A DNA stretch of 64,000 bases from Oscillospiraceae bacterium (GTDB taxonomy: Bacteria; Bacillota; Clostridia; Monoglobales; Monoglobaceae): NCBI GenBank assembly GCA_015068605.1, contig SVKF01000008.1:16725-80724 (forward strand). The letters run 5' to 3'. The position numbers and the translations under genes are program-made. The notes beneath the pieces were generated by a model, which ran no database searches, had not been told where the DNA came from, and saw nothing but the letters and a program-made list of their open reading frames with translations. This document shows, one piece after another, positions 57,108 through 64,000 of this stretch; position 1 is the stretch's first letter; every line of letters starts with the position of its first letter.

Positions 57108-57284
57108 AAGCGTAAATGACAAAATATACTTCATAAATTAAGTGTTTTGTGTTTTGAATAAACCTCACCTCTCGGAATACCTATGTACGCCTTCGGGATT
57201 CGGTTTATTGGGTCTGCGCTATTTTGCATCCACCCCCAAAAGAGGCTATGGAAGAATGAAATCATTTTACCATAACCTCTTTTG
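57045..57284 (+). repeat. Dispersed repeat R1, copy E, inserted at the end of a gene
   Basis: Starts GAGGCCATCGCAAAATGCACC inside the preceding coding region, continues CGACCACACAAAACACAAAA and GTGTTTTGAATAAACCTCAC, and ends in the hairpin AGAGGCTATGG ... CCATAACCTCTTTT (57240-57281). Confidence 0.85.
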
Positions 57285-57327
57285 TGTTGTGCGCTTTTCT
57301 TATTTTAAGGAGAAGATAAGTTAAAGG

Positions 57328-58854
57328 CTACTCCTCGTTGTAACAGGCGAAAATCTCTTCAACCCTTTCGCTGTCTGTCTTTTTCGTAAATGCACTTACC
57401 AACGGTACAATTACAAGAGAAACTGCCATTGCGGAAACACCCATTTCAGGAGATTTTGATGCCGCTGTGGCAAAATCGCTTGTAAGAGTGATAACCAATG
57501 TTGAAATTCCAACCACCAATAATCCGGAAAGGATACCTGCGTATGCCCCTGCCTTTGTAATCTTCTTTGAGAAGAGACCCCAGATATAAGGTCCGATAAA
57601 GCAACCGGAAACAACACCCCAGGAGAAGGACATAAGGCTTACGATGATTGATATGTTCTGCGTTGCGAAAATGAACGAGCAAGCAACGAATACGAGGCAG
57701 AGAAGTCTTGTTAAGAGCATCTGTGATTCGGGCTTTTTTTGTTTCTTCCAAACTGCAGGGACAAGGTCAACGGCAACTGCAGAGGCAGATGTTAAAACAA
57801 CTGCTTCAAGGGTTGACATTGATGCGGAAAGGAGCAAAATCATAATTACTGCAAGAAGTATAATACCTGCTGTTCCGCCGCCTAAAACTTCCATGAGAAC
57901 TGTCGGAATAACAGAGTCAACTCCGCCTGCAGGAAGAGTATTCCCCAAAATAAGTCTTGAAGTTGAGCCGATAAGGTAAGCCCCACATCCGATAACTATA
58001 CAGAAAATTGTTGATATAACAGTTCCTCGCTTAATTGCCGCAGTATCCTTGATTGCGTAGAACTTACCGAGCATTTGAGGGAGTCCCCATGTACCGAAGC
58101 TTGTAAGCATAATGTTAAAGCAAAGGAATTTGAAGGACGAGCCACCCCAAATATTTGTAAGCTGTGCCCCGTCATTTGGAATGGCGGAAAGATTCTGGAT
58201 AAGCCCCGAAACACCGCCAACTTTATCATTTCCCAAAACTGCCACAGAGAGGCATACAACACCGACTATCATAATGATGCCCTGGATAAGGTCTGTGTAT
58301 GCTGTTGCAACATATCCGCCAACAACCAGGTATACAGCTGTAAGACAGGCGATAATCAGCATCCATACCCATGTTTCAACATTGGGGAATACTGCGCTAA
58401 AGAGTGAGCCGAGACCCTTGTAAACCGCCGCTGAATACGGAACAAGAAATACAAAGATGATAACCGCCGCAAAGATTTTCATGCCTTTTGAATTGTATCT
58501 TTTCTCAAAGTAATCAGGCATTGTTCGAGCATTGAGCTTCTTGGTCATTTTTCTTGTTCTGTTTGCGAGAAGAAGCCAGGAAAGCAAGCATCCCAAAACT
58601 GCGTTGCCAATACCAATCCATATACTGCCAATACCGATGTTCCAGCCGAAATTTCCGGCATAGCCCACAAAAACAACCGCTGAAAAATATGTAGTCCCGT
58701 ATGCAAAGGCGGTTACCCACGCGCCAATGTTTCTGCCTCCGATAAGGAAGCCGTCAAGGGTTTTAGATTTGCCGTAACTGATGCACCCAATCAGTGCCAT
58801 TGCTATTGCGTAAACACAAAGAGCAACAATTGTGTAAGTTTGTGCATTTGTCAT
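57328..58854 (-). CDS. Sodium:solute symporter (SSS family)
   Basis: 508 residues, about 13 spans. FAYGTTYFSAVVFVGYAGNFGW and the Na+-site region LLSASMSTLEAVVLTSAS place it in the SSS/PutP group. Substrate (proline, pantothenate or a carboxylate) is not clear. GGAGGT precedes the ATG. The divergent LysR gene 118 bases away is its likely regulator. Confidence 0.92.
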   Translation of the reverse strand: MTNAQTYTIVALCVYAIAMALIGCISYGKSKTLDGFLIGGRNIGAWVTAFAYGTTYFSAVVFVGYAGNFGWNIGIGSIWIGIGNAVLGCLLSWLLLANRTRKMTKKLNARTMPDYFEKRYNSKGMKIFAAVIIFVFLVPYSAAVYKGLGSLFSAVFPNVETWVWMLIIACLTAVYLVVGGYVATAYTDLIQGIIMIVGVVCLSVAVLGNDKVGGVSGLIQNLSAIPNDGAQLTNIWGGSSFKFLCFNIMLTSFGTWGLPQMLGKFYAIKDTAAIKRGTVISTIFCIVIGCGAYLIGSTSRLILGNTLPAGGVDSVIPTVLMEVLGGGTAGIILLAVIMILLLSASMSTLEAVVLTSASAVAVDLVPAVWKKQKKPESQMLLTRLLCLVFVACSFIFATQNISIIVSLMSFSWGVVSGCFIGPYIWGLFSKKITKAGAYAGILSGLLVVGISTLVITLTSDFATAASKSPEMGVSAMAVSLVIVPLVSAFTKKTDSERVEEIFACYNEE

Positions 58855-58892
58855 TTTATTTTACCTCCGAGTATTGATTTTTTCTGTTTCAT

Positions 58893-58921
58893 AGTATATA
58901 ATACTTTTGAGGATTAGTCAA
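58893..58921 (-). promoter_or_regulatory. Promoter of the SSS symporter
   Basis: Minus strand TTGACT (58916-58921), 17 bases, TATACT (58893-58898), within the divergent symporter-LysR gap. Confidence 0.65.
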
Positions 58922-58972
58922 ACGAATAGTTTTGATGTTTGCTATCGAAATTTTAGATGGTGGTGGAATATT

Positions 58973-59869
58973 ATGGAAATAAGAAATTTAATCACTTTTA
59001 TTCATGTGGCGGAAATGGGGAGTTTTACTAAGGCGGCGGAGCAGCTCGGTTATTCACAATCGACGATTTCCTTTCAGATAAAACAGCTTGAAGATGAGCT
59101 TGGGTGCTTGTTGTTTGAAAGAATAAATCACACAATAACCCTTACCGGGCGTGGGCATGAGCTTGTTTCATACGCACACAGAATTTTGGCGTTGACGGAT
59201 GAATTTAAGGATAATATTGAAGAAGAAAAGAAATGCGCAGGACATATTCATATCGTAACCCCCGATTCTGTTTGTGATGATATGATAAATAACCGCTACA
59301 TAGATTTCCACAATCAATATCCCGATATATCAATTAAATTTACAAATGCCGACACGGCTGTTATGTTTGATATGCTTGACCATAATGAGGCCGATATTAT
59401 CATAACTCTTGATGCTCATTCCTATCGAAAGGATTATGTTATAGCCAAGGAGGAGCTGTTGTCCATGCACTTTGTTGCAAACTCCAACTCTCAATTTGCA
59501 GGAATGAAGAACTTGTCCGTCAAGGATATAGCCGGCGAGCCCTTTGTTTTAACGGAATATGGGCAAGGGTACAGAAAAGTGTTTGACAATGAGCTTGCGA
59601 AAATGTCGCTGGAAATAACACCTGTCCTTGAAATCGGCAGAACGGATATTATAACATCTATAATATGTGAAGGCGATATGATTTCATATTTGCCCGATTT
59701 TGTTACAAAGGATATGGTTAATCGGGGAAAGCTGTGTTATCTTGATGTTTGCGATATGAATATTGAAATATGGAAACAGCTTATTTATCATAAAAACAAA
59801 TGGATGTCAAAAGCTATGAAAACATTTATAGAATATATAAAAGATAACGAATTTTCCGCAAAAAAATAA
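58973..59869 (+). CDS. LysR family transcriptional regulator
   Basis: 298 residues. Winged helix-turn-helix in the first 60: GSFTKAAEQLGYSQSTISFQ and IKQLEDELGCLLFER; then the effector domain from about 90 with HIVTPDSV and DHNEADIIITL. Start ATG 58973, since the conserved MEIRNLITFIHVAE begins here. Likely senses a ligand carried by the divergent symporter. Confidence 0.93.
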   Translation: MEIRNLITFIHVAEMGSFTKAAEQLGYSQSTISFQIKQLEDELGCLLFERINHTITLTGRGHELVSYAHRILALTDEFKDNIEEEKKCAGHIHIVTPDSVCDDMINNRYIDFHNQYPDISIKFTNADTAVMFDMLDHNEADIIITLDAHSYRKDYVIAKEELLSMHFVANSNSQFAGMKNLSVKDIAGEPFVLTEYGQGYRKVFDNELAKMSLEITPVLEIGRTDIITSIICEGDMISYLPDFVTKDMVNRGKLCYLDVCDMNIEIWKQLIYHKNKWMSKAMKTFIEYIKDNEFSAKK

Positions 59870-59908
59870 ATATTCACTCGCATCGCGTGATTTTCGTTAC
59901 ATAAAAAT

Positions 59909-59939
59909 AATGCTGACTCCACAAAAGGGTGTCAGCATT
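59909..59939. terminator. Bidirectional terminator
   Basis: AATGCTGAC/GTCAGCATT between the LysR gene and the converging zinc-ribbon gene. Confidence 0.75.
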
Positions 59940-59958
59940 ACTAAATTGCGTTTTTTAA

Positions 59959-60294
59959 TTAAAAAGAGAATGGAATCACAGAGAATGCACTACATGCAAT
60001 AAGCATAATAACATAGAATGCAAGACCGATAACCCCAAGAACTATACCGGCTGTAGCCATACCGCCTCTATATCCCTTGCTTTTAGCAACTCCACCAAAG
60101 ATAACAGCCAAAAGACCAAGGATAAATCCGAAACAGAAGAAAGAAACGATACCACAAACCATAGATGCGATAGCCAATCCTTTTCCGGGCTGAGAAGCAG
60201 CAGAATACATAGGCATAGCCTGTAATGGCGCACCACAATTTACACAGTTCATAGCTCTGTCATCATTTTCAACACTACATTTAGGACAAAACAT
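59959..60294 (-). CDS. Zinc-ribbon DUF4190-like membrane protein
   Basis: 111 residues. N-terminal ribbon FCPKCSVENDDRAMNCVNCG with two CxxC pairs, a short Gln/Pro linker, and two membrane segments with GLAIASMVCGIVSFF and GIVLGVIGLAFYV. Function unknown. One of three zinc-ribbon membrane proteins in the window. Own promoter at 60330-60358. Confidence 0.82.
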   Translation of the reverse strand: MFCPKCSVENDDRAMNCVNCGAPLQAMPMYSAASQPGKGLAIASMVCGIVSFFCFGFILGLLAVIFGGVAKSKGYRGGMATAGIVLGVIGLAFYVIMLIACSAFSVIPFSF

Positions 60295-60329
60295 TAAAAA
60301 ACCTCCCCCAAAAATTATTTCACTCTACG

Positions 60330-60358
60330 ATTATAGCATTATAATAACTATTTGTCAA
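60330..60358 (-). promoter_or_regulatory. Promoter of the DUF4190-like gene
   Basis: Minus strand TTGACA (60353-60358), 17 bases, TATAAT (60330-60335). Confidence 0.85.
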
Positions 60359-60394
60359 GTTTTTTCTGTATATTTATACAAATTTCGCCATTCT

Positions 60395-61180
60395 TCAACA
60401 AATTCCATCACGCTTACTTGCGTGGTTCTCTCTTTTGATAATCGTACTGACTAACACCAAAAACATAATCGCAAGGCTTATCCATTGACTTGTAGATAAT
60501 CCCCAATAAATGCCTCGAATTTTATCTCCACGGAAAAATTCCAAAGCAAATCTTAAAAGCGAATATAAAATTAAATACAGCCTGACAGTATTGCCTCGTT
60601 TTTTGGGTTTGCGTACATATATAAGAATGCATATCATTATGAGTATATCAAATATTGCCTCTATCGCCTGAATAGGGAAATATGTTGCTGTGCTCAATGA
60701 ATTTGCAACATAATCTGTTATATGAACTGCAAAGGGGCCACTGTATTCCATTCCATGGCAACACCCTGCAAACAAACAACCGACCCTTCCCAACGCATGG
60801 GAAAAGGGAATCAACGGAACAAATATTTCCTCCGTATCAAAAATGTTTATATGCATAAGCCTTCCGCCAATATAAGCTCCTGCTATGCCACCGGCGAGTC
60901 CACCGTAAAATACCATTCCCGACATGATTGAAAAATCCGCACTCATCAATGATTTGACTATGTGTGATACGGGATATGTAATAAATACATAAAGGGAAAC
61001 TCCGCCAATAATAATTCCCGATAACATCATTCCGAAAATTACAAGTGTTGTGTCAAATGACACGTTGTATTTCTTTTTTGCACAAACTCCCCATATCAGC
61101 ATTGACATAACATAAGCCACAATAATGCACAGCCCATAGACGGGAATTGTTTTTCCAAATATTTCTATAAACGGACACAT
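60395..61180 (-). CDS. lgt: Prolipoprotein diacylglyceryl transferase
   Basis: 261 residues, seven spans. Transfers diacylglycerol from phosphatidylglycerol to the lipobox cysteine of prolipoproteins. HALGRVGCLFAGCCHGMEY carries the family's conserved Arg and Gly, and FALEFFRGDKIRGIYWGLS with STSQWISL closes it. Divergent from housekeeping Lgt in having CAGCCHG; it may be a second copy. 24 bases after the DUF2752 gene, same unit. Confidence 0.88.
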   Translation of the reverse strand: MCPFIEIFGKTIPVYGLCIIVAYVMSMLIWGVCAKKKYNVSFDTTLVIFGMMLSGIIIGGVSLYVFITYPVSHIVKSLMSADFSIMSGMVFYGGLAGGIAGAYIGGRLMHINIFDTEEIFVPLIPFSHALGRVGCLFAGCCHGMEYSGPFAVHITDYVANSLSTATYFPIQAIEAIFDILIMICILIYVRKPKKRGNTVRLYLILYSLLRFALEFFRGDKIRGIYWGLSTSQWISLAIMFLVLVSTIIKRENHASKRDGIC

Positions 61181-61204
61181 ATCAAACAGTTCCTCGCTTT
61201 CAGA

Positions 61205-61558
61205 TTAAAAAAAATTTCGGACTATTCCAAAAATAAGAGCAAGTATAAGACATATATTTCCGGCGATTTTAAAATATCTTGGATTTGCATTTTCTAATTT
61301 TCCAAAGATAGCAATAATGCCAACGATATTCCAGCCAATCAACATAATGAACATAAACGGATTGTAGAAAAAAGCCGAAGCAATATCCAATTTCAGCAAA
61401 CTCAAAAACATTCTGGTTAATCCGCATCCGGGACATTTGATTCCAAAGATTGAATAGTAACTGCAGGGAATCATGGTATCGGTAGCATATATGAATAAAA
61501 CATATAAAAAACCAATAATAAATGTCCATTTATATATTTTTAAGATACGTTTTTTCAT
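61205..61558 (-). CDS. DUF2752 membrane protein
   Basis: 117 residues, three spans. The motif KCPGCGLTRMF in the first loop is the family mark. Function unknown; the family is often near zinc-ribbon and DUF4190 genes, as here. Probably cotranscribed with lgt. Confidence 0.85.
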   Translation of the reverse strand: MKKRILKIYKWTFIIGFLYVLFIYATDTMIPCSYYSIFGIKCPGCGLTRMFLSLLKLDIASAFFYNPFMFIMLIGWNIVGIIAIFGKLENANPRYFKIAGNICLILALIFGIVRNFF

Positions 61559-61683
61559 ATCTTGAAACTCCTTTTAAAAACGCATATGTAAATTAATCTA
61601 ACGACATTTTATCACAAAAAATGCTAAAAGACAAGTGTTTTATGACGAAGGCTTTGCTTTGAGTTTTAATAAGTCCAAAAGTA

Positions 61684-61712
61684 TTGACAAATCACGGAAT
61701 TTAAGATATAAT
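61684..61712 (+). promoter_or_regulatory. Promoter of the acyltransferase gene
   Basis: TTGACA (61684-61689), 17 bases, TATAAT (61707-61712). Confidence 0.85.
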
Positions 61713-61791
61713 TCATATAGGTTTGTCGACTTTTTCCGACATATATTATTTTTTTACGAGGTGAGTTATCATAGCAAAAAAGGACGAACGA

Positions 61792-62769
61792 TTGGAATAT
61801 CTTCGGGTTTTTTCCTGCTTGATGGTTATTTTGGGGCATATTTCCAACTGGTATATGCGTGAATATCCCGATTTGCCGATGGATTCATATATTTGTGCGC
61901 TTTTGTTTAACGGGATTTGCCGTGTCAGTGTTCCGATATTTTTTATGATAAGCGGTGCACTTCTTTTGGAACAGCCGACGGATTTTAAGAAAAACCTTAA
62001 AAGAACTTCCGATATATTGATAAAATTAGTTGTGTGGACCTTGGTCTTTATTGTTTGGGATTTTTTCTATCTCGGAGAGGGATACAGCCTGCGAGCGATT
62101 TTTTCCGTTCCTGTCAGGGTGCATTTTTGGTTTTTGTATGTATTGTTCGGAATTTATCTGACAATTCCTCTGTGGAGAAAGCTTGTGGAGGGTGCTTCGT
62201 GGGGGCTGATTAAATATTTTTCGTTTATTTTTATTATAGTCACGGCGATAACATCTTTTATTAATATGATGAAAATGGGTATTTCCTATGAAATTCCTCT
62301 TGTTGGCAGTTCGTGTTATGCTGGTTATTTCATTATGGGCTTTATCATTCGACACTACATAAACGAAATCAAAATCAAAAAATGGATTTGCATTTCTGTT
62401 TTAATAGCTTGTGTTTCGGCAACAAATCTGCTGACCCTTTTCACTTCTGTTAAAACAGGGGTTCATGTTGAACTCTTTTCCAGCTTTTGCAGTATTTTTG
62501 TGGCTCTTCCTGCCATGATTATTTTCTATATGGTCATGAAAATGAAAGAGCCGAAAGAACAAAAATGGATGCATTTTATATCAAAGCATTCATTTAATGT
62601 TTATATGATGCACGTGTTTTTCCTGGATATTATTCAGGTTAATGTTGATATTTCAACCTTTAGTGCGTGGCTCGGATTTCCCGTATTCTTCATCTTCCTG
62701 CTGACTATGAGCCTTGCATTTTCATGGATTTTTGAAAAATCAAAAGGAAAATATAAATCTTTATTTTAA
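61792..62769 (+). CDS. Acyltransferase family 3 membrane protein, unusual start
   Basis: 325 residues, ten spans. LEYLRVFSCLMVILGHISNW has the expected Arg and catalytic His; VPIFFMISGALLL follows. There is no in-frame ATG. TTG at 61792 has AAAGGA eight bases upstream; alternatively ATA at 61771 follows the better site GAGGTGAG and adds seven residues. Transfers acyl groups to an unknown surface acceptor. The zinc-ribbon gene follows by 21 bases. Confidence 0.87.
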   Translation: MEYLRVFSCLMVILGHISNWYMREYPDLPMDSYICALLFNGICRVSVPIFFMISGALLLEQPTDFKKNLKRTSDILIKLVVWTLVFIVWDFFYLGEGYSLRAIFSVPVRVHFWFLYVLFGIYLTIPLWRKLVEGASWGLIKYFSFIFIIVTAITSFINMMKMGISYEIPLVGSSCYAGYFIMGFIIRHYINEIKIKKWICISVLIACVSATNLLTLFTSVKTGVHVELFSSFCSIFVALPAMIIFYMVMKMKEPKEQKWMHFISKHSFNVYMMHVFFLDIIQVNVDISTFSAWLGFPVFFIFLLTMSLAFSWIFEKSKGKYKSLF

Positions 62770-62790
62770 TTATTTGAAAGGATGATAATT

Positions 62791-63813
62791 ATGTTTTGTA
62801 ACAAATGTGGAGCTTCCGTATCAGATGGAGCGGCTTTCTGTCCGGAATGTGGAACTCCGACCGCAACAAACCCGGGGGCTCCGGACTTGACCGCTCCTAC
62901 ACAGAATGATGCTTTCCAGAGCGTTCCCTCGCAGAACGATGCTTTCCAAAGCACTCCTTCGCAAAATAGTGCGTATCAGAGTGTTCCCTCGCAGAACGAT
63001 GCTTTCCAAAGCGCTCCTGTTGCAGGGGTAAATGTTATGGATGCACCGACAGACCCTGCGTTTGCTCCCAATCCCGAAGCTCCAAAGTCTAAGAAGGGAT
63101 TGATTATCGGTATTGTTTCAGCCGTTGTTGCTGTGGTTGTTGCTGCCGGTGTTGCTGTGTGGCTTTTGTTCTTTAATTCAAACACAGATGGTTGTAATGA
63201 GGCAGTTGAGGCATATCTTGATGCCATTGCTGATAAGAAAGAGCCTGATGCCTCTGCATATATTTCCGATATGTATTTCGGCGGTAAATTCGGCTCATTC
63301 TATAACGGTGAGGATGCTGAAGATATTAACGAGCTTTATGCAGGAACATTGTTAAATTCAGCTTCTGTTGGCAGAAGTCTTGGCTATGGCTCGGGCGTAT
63401 CTGTTGAAAAAGGTGATTTATGGAAAAATCGTGTTTTATCTTCATCATTAAAGCCATTCTACAGAGAAATGGAAAGAAAATACGGTGATGACTGGAAGCT
63501 GGATTATGAAATTACAGACACCGAAAAAATGTCCGGCTCCGATAAGGATGACCTTCAGGATAAGTGGGAAGATGTTATTGATAATTACAACAAGCTTGCA
63601 GATGAATTAGATGACGACGACAGCAAGGATGTTGAGGAATTTGTTGAAAAGCTTGAAGAGCTTGAAGTGGATTCCGCTTATGAAGTTATAGTTAATGTAG
63701 AAATCAAGGGCGACAAGGATTCATACGAAGAAGAGGTTGAATTCTCAGTTGCTGAGATTGGTGACGAATGGGTAATCCTTGAAGGACCGTCTTTTGAAGA
63801 TTTTGTTGAATAG
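62791..63813 (+). CDS. Zinc-ribbon membrane protein with four-fold QNDAFQS repeat
   Basis: 340 residues. N-terminal ribbon MFCNKCGASVSDGAAFCPEC, a Thr/Pro linker, four 10-residue repeats (QNDAFQSVPS type), one membrane segment (KKGLIIGIVSAVVAVVVAAG, about 107-130), then an extracytoplasmic acidic domain of about 200 residues. The tail resembles DUF5105/DUF4878-like lipoprotein domains only loosely. Start at ATG 62791, nine bases after AAAGG; ATG 62782 is too close to it. Function unknown. Confidence 0.8.
   Translation: MFCNKCGASVSDGAAFCPECGTPTATNPGAPDLTAPTQNDAFQSVPSQNDAFQSTPSQNSAYQSVPSQNDAFQSAPVAGVNVMDAPTDPAFAPNPEAPKSKKGLIIGIVSAVVAVVVAAGVAVWLLFFNSNTDGCNEAVEAYLDAIADKKEPDASAYISDMYFGGKFGSFYNGEDAEDINELYAGTLLNSASVGRSLGYGSGVSVEKGDLWKNRVLSSSLKPFYREMERKYGDDWKLDYEITDTEKMSGSDKDDLQDKWEDVIDNYNKLADELDDDDSKDVEEFVEKLEELEVDSAYEVIVNVEIKGDKDSYEEEVEFSVAEIGDEWVILEGPSFEDFVE
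62902..63021 (+). repeat. Four tandem 30-base coding repeats
   Basis: Units begin CAGAATGATGCTTTCCAGAG, CAGAACGATGCTTTCCAAAG, CAAAATAGTGCGTATCAGAG and CAGAACGATGCTTTCCAAAG. They keep frame and encode the QNDAFQS linker; copy number can change without a frameshift. Confidence 0.85.
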
Positions 63814-63881
63814 TAATACATAAAAGTTTTTTAAATTTAATAAGATGTCTAAAAATGCAGGTATATTTTCTGTAATCATAA

Positions 63882-64000
63882 CCACTAGTAAACTAGTGGT
63901 TTGACCAGCCCCTATAAGGGGCTATTACAGGCTTAACCCCTATAAGGGGCATCGAAGTTTGACACCGCATTACAATTACTGGCAGCCGCTCACGTGCGGC
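63882..64000. mobile_element. Hairpin cluster, possible IS200/IS605-type end
   Basis: Successive perfect hairpins: CCACTAGT/ACTAGTGG (63882-63899), GCCCC-TATAA-GGGGC (63908-63922), CCCC-TATAA-GGGG (63937-63949) and GCCGC/GCGGC (63985-64000, at the window edge). Subterminal hairpins of this kind mark ends of IS200/IS605 elements; the transposase, if any, lies outside the window. Confidence 0.4.

Noticed and set aside
62902..63021. Tandem repeats as a CRISPR array
   Set aside because: Units are contiguous, without spacers, and lie in frame within a coding sequence.
1..64000. tRNA or rRNA genes
   Set aside because: No cloverleaf with a TTCGAATC-type T arm or rRNA core was noticed by eye; a tRNA search program would settle it.

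Overview
The window reads as chromosomal DNA of an AT-rich, Gram-positive Clostridia-type bacterium. The evidence is Firmicutes-style ribosomal and RNA polymerase genes, strong GGAGG ribosome binding sites, sigma-A promoters with 17-base spacers, a Trp T-box, a singlet glycine riboswitch, a yybP-ykoY-type element, a SpoIID homologue, SLH domains, and partial TCA genes (aconitase plus NADP-isocitrate dehydrogenase). Many intergenic repeats of the kind seen in gut Clostridia are present. No prophage, plasmid gene, CRISPR array, tRNA or rRNA was seen. Genus cannot be assigned from the sequence alone.

Layout. 1-3.6 kb: 5'-truncated cysK and a Tet(M)-like GTPase fused to a Rae1/YacP-like NYN nuclease domain. 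3.7-9.2 kb: sugar genes (GH38 mannosidase, D-lyxose isomerase-type cupin, Asp-box sialidase-like protein, polysaccharide deacetylase). 9.2-10.9 kb: Trp T-box, a 24-codon leader frame and trpB. 11-12 kb: dispersed repeats. 12-15.4 kb (minus): rpmG-secE-nusG-rplK-rplA-rplJ-rplL with r-protein leaders. 15.5-17.6 kb: YkvI-like membrane protein, rplM-rpsI. 18-20 kb: two sugar ABC permeases without a binding protein. 20.3-22 kb: glycine riboswitch and Na+/alanine-glycine symporter. 22-27.4 kb: DHHW/MBOAT acylation pair, lipoprotein, ABC exporter. 28-35.6 kb: rpoB-rpoC. 35.7-37.4 kb: small membrane proteins around two divergent structured RNAs. 37.8-41.9 kb: orphan Na+-decarboxylase beta and gamma-like subunits and a P-type ATPase behind a yybP-ykoY-type riboswitch. 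42-45.2 kb: aconitase and icd. 45.3-47.7 kb: a third structured RNA, a small gene, and an SLH-phosphate-binding fusion. 48-50.6 kb: cytidylate-kinase-like, HAD, DUF1653, SpoIID. 50.7-51.0 kb: candidate type I toxin-antitoxin locus. 51.1-52.2 kb: rpsF-ssb-rpsR. 52.6-57.1 kb: acyltransferase, valS, C_GCAxxG_C_C protein. 57.3-59.9 kb: Na+/solute symporter with divergent LysR. 60-63.8 kb: zinc-ribbon, Lgt, DUF2752, acyltransferase and zinc-ribbon proteins. The last 120 bases hold hairpins that may be an IS200/IS605-type end.

The least explained content is non-coding. (i) A family of promoter-driven rod-shaped RNAs occurs three times (36.15-36.32 kb minus, 36.47-36.65 kb plus, 45.35-45.54 kb plus), with a decayed copy at 11.8 kb. 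Two copies share a 3' terminator/anti-terminator module placed 12-14 bases before the ribosome binding site of a small gene. (ii) At 50.7-51.0 kb a 24-residue hydrophobic peptide with a sequestered ribosome binding site converges with a consensus antisense promoter. (iii) A 150-300 base repeat with GCTGTAGCAAAATG-type inverted ends occurs five times, always at 3' ends of genes; one copy supplies the last codons of a gene.
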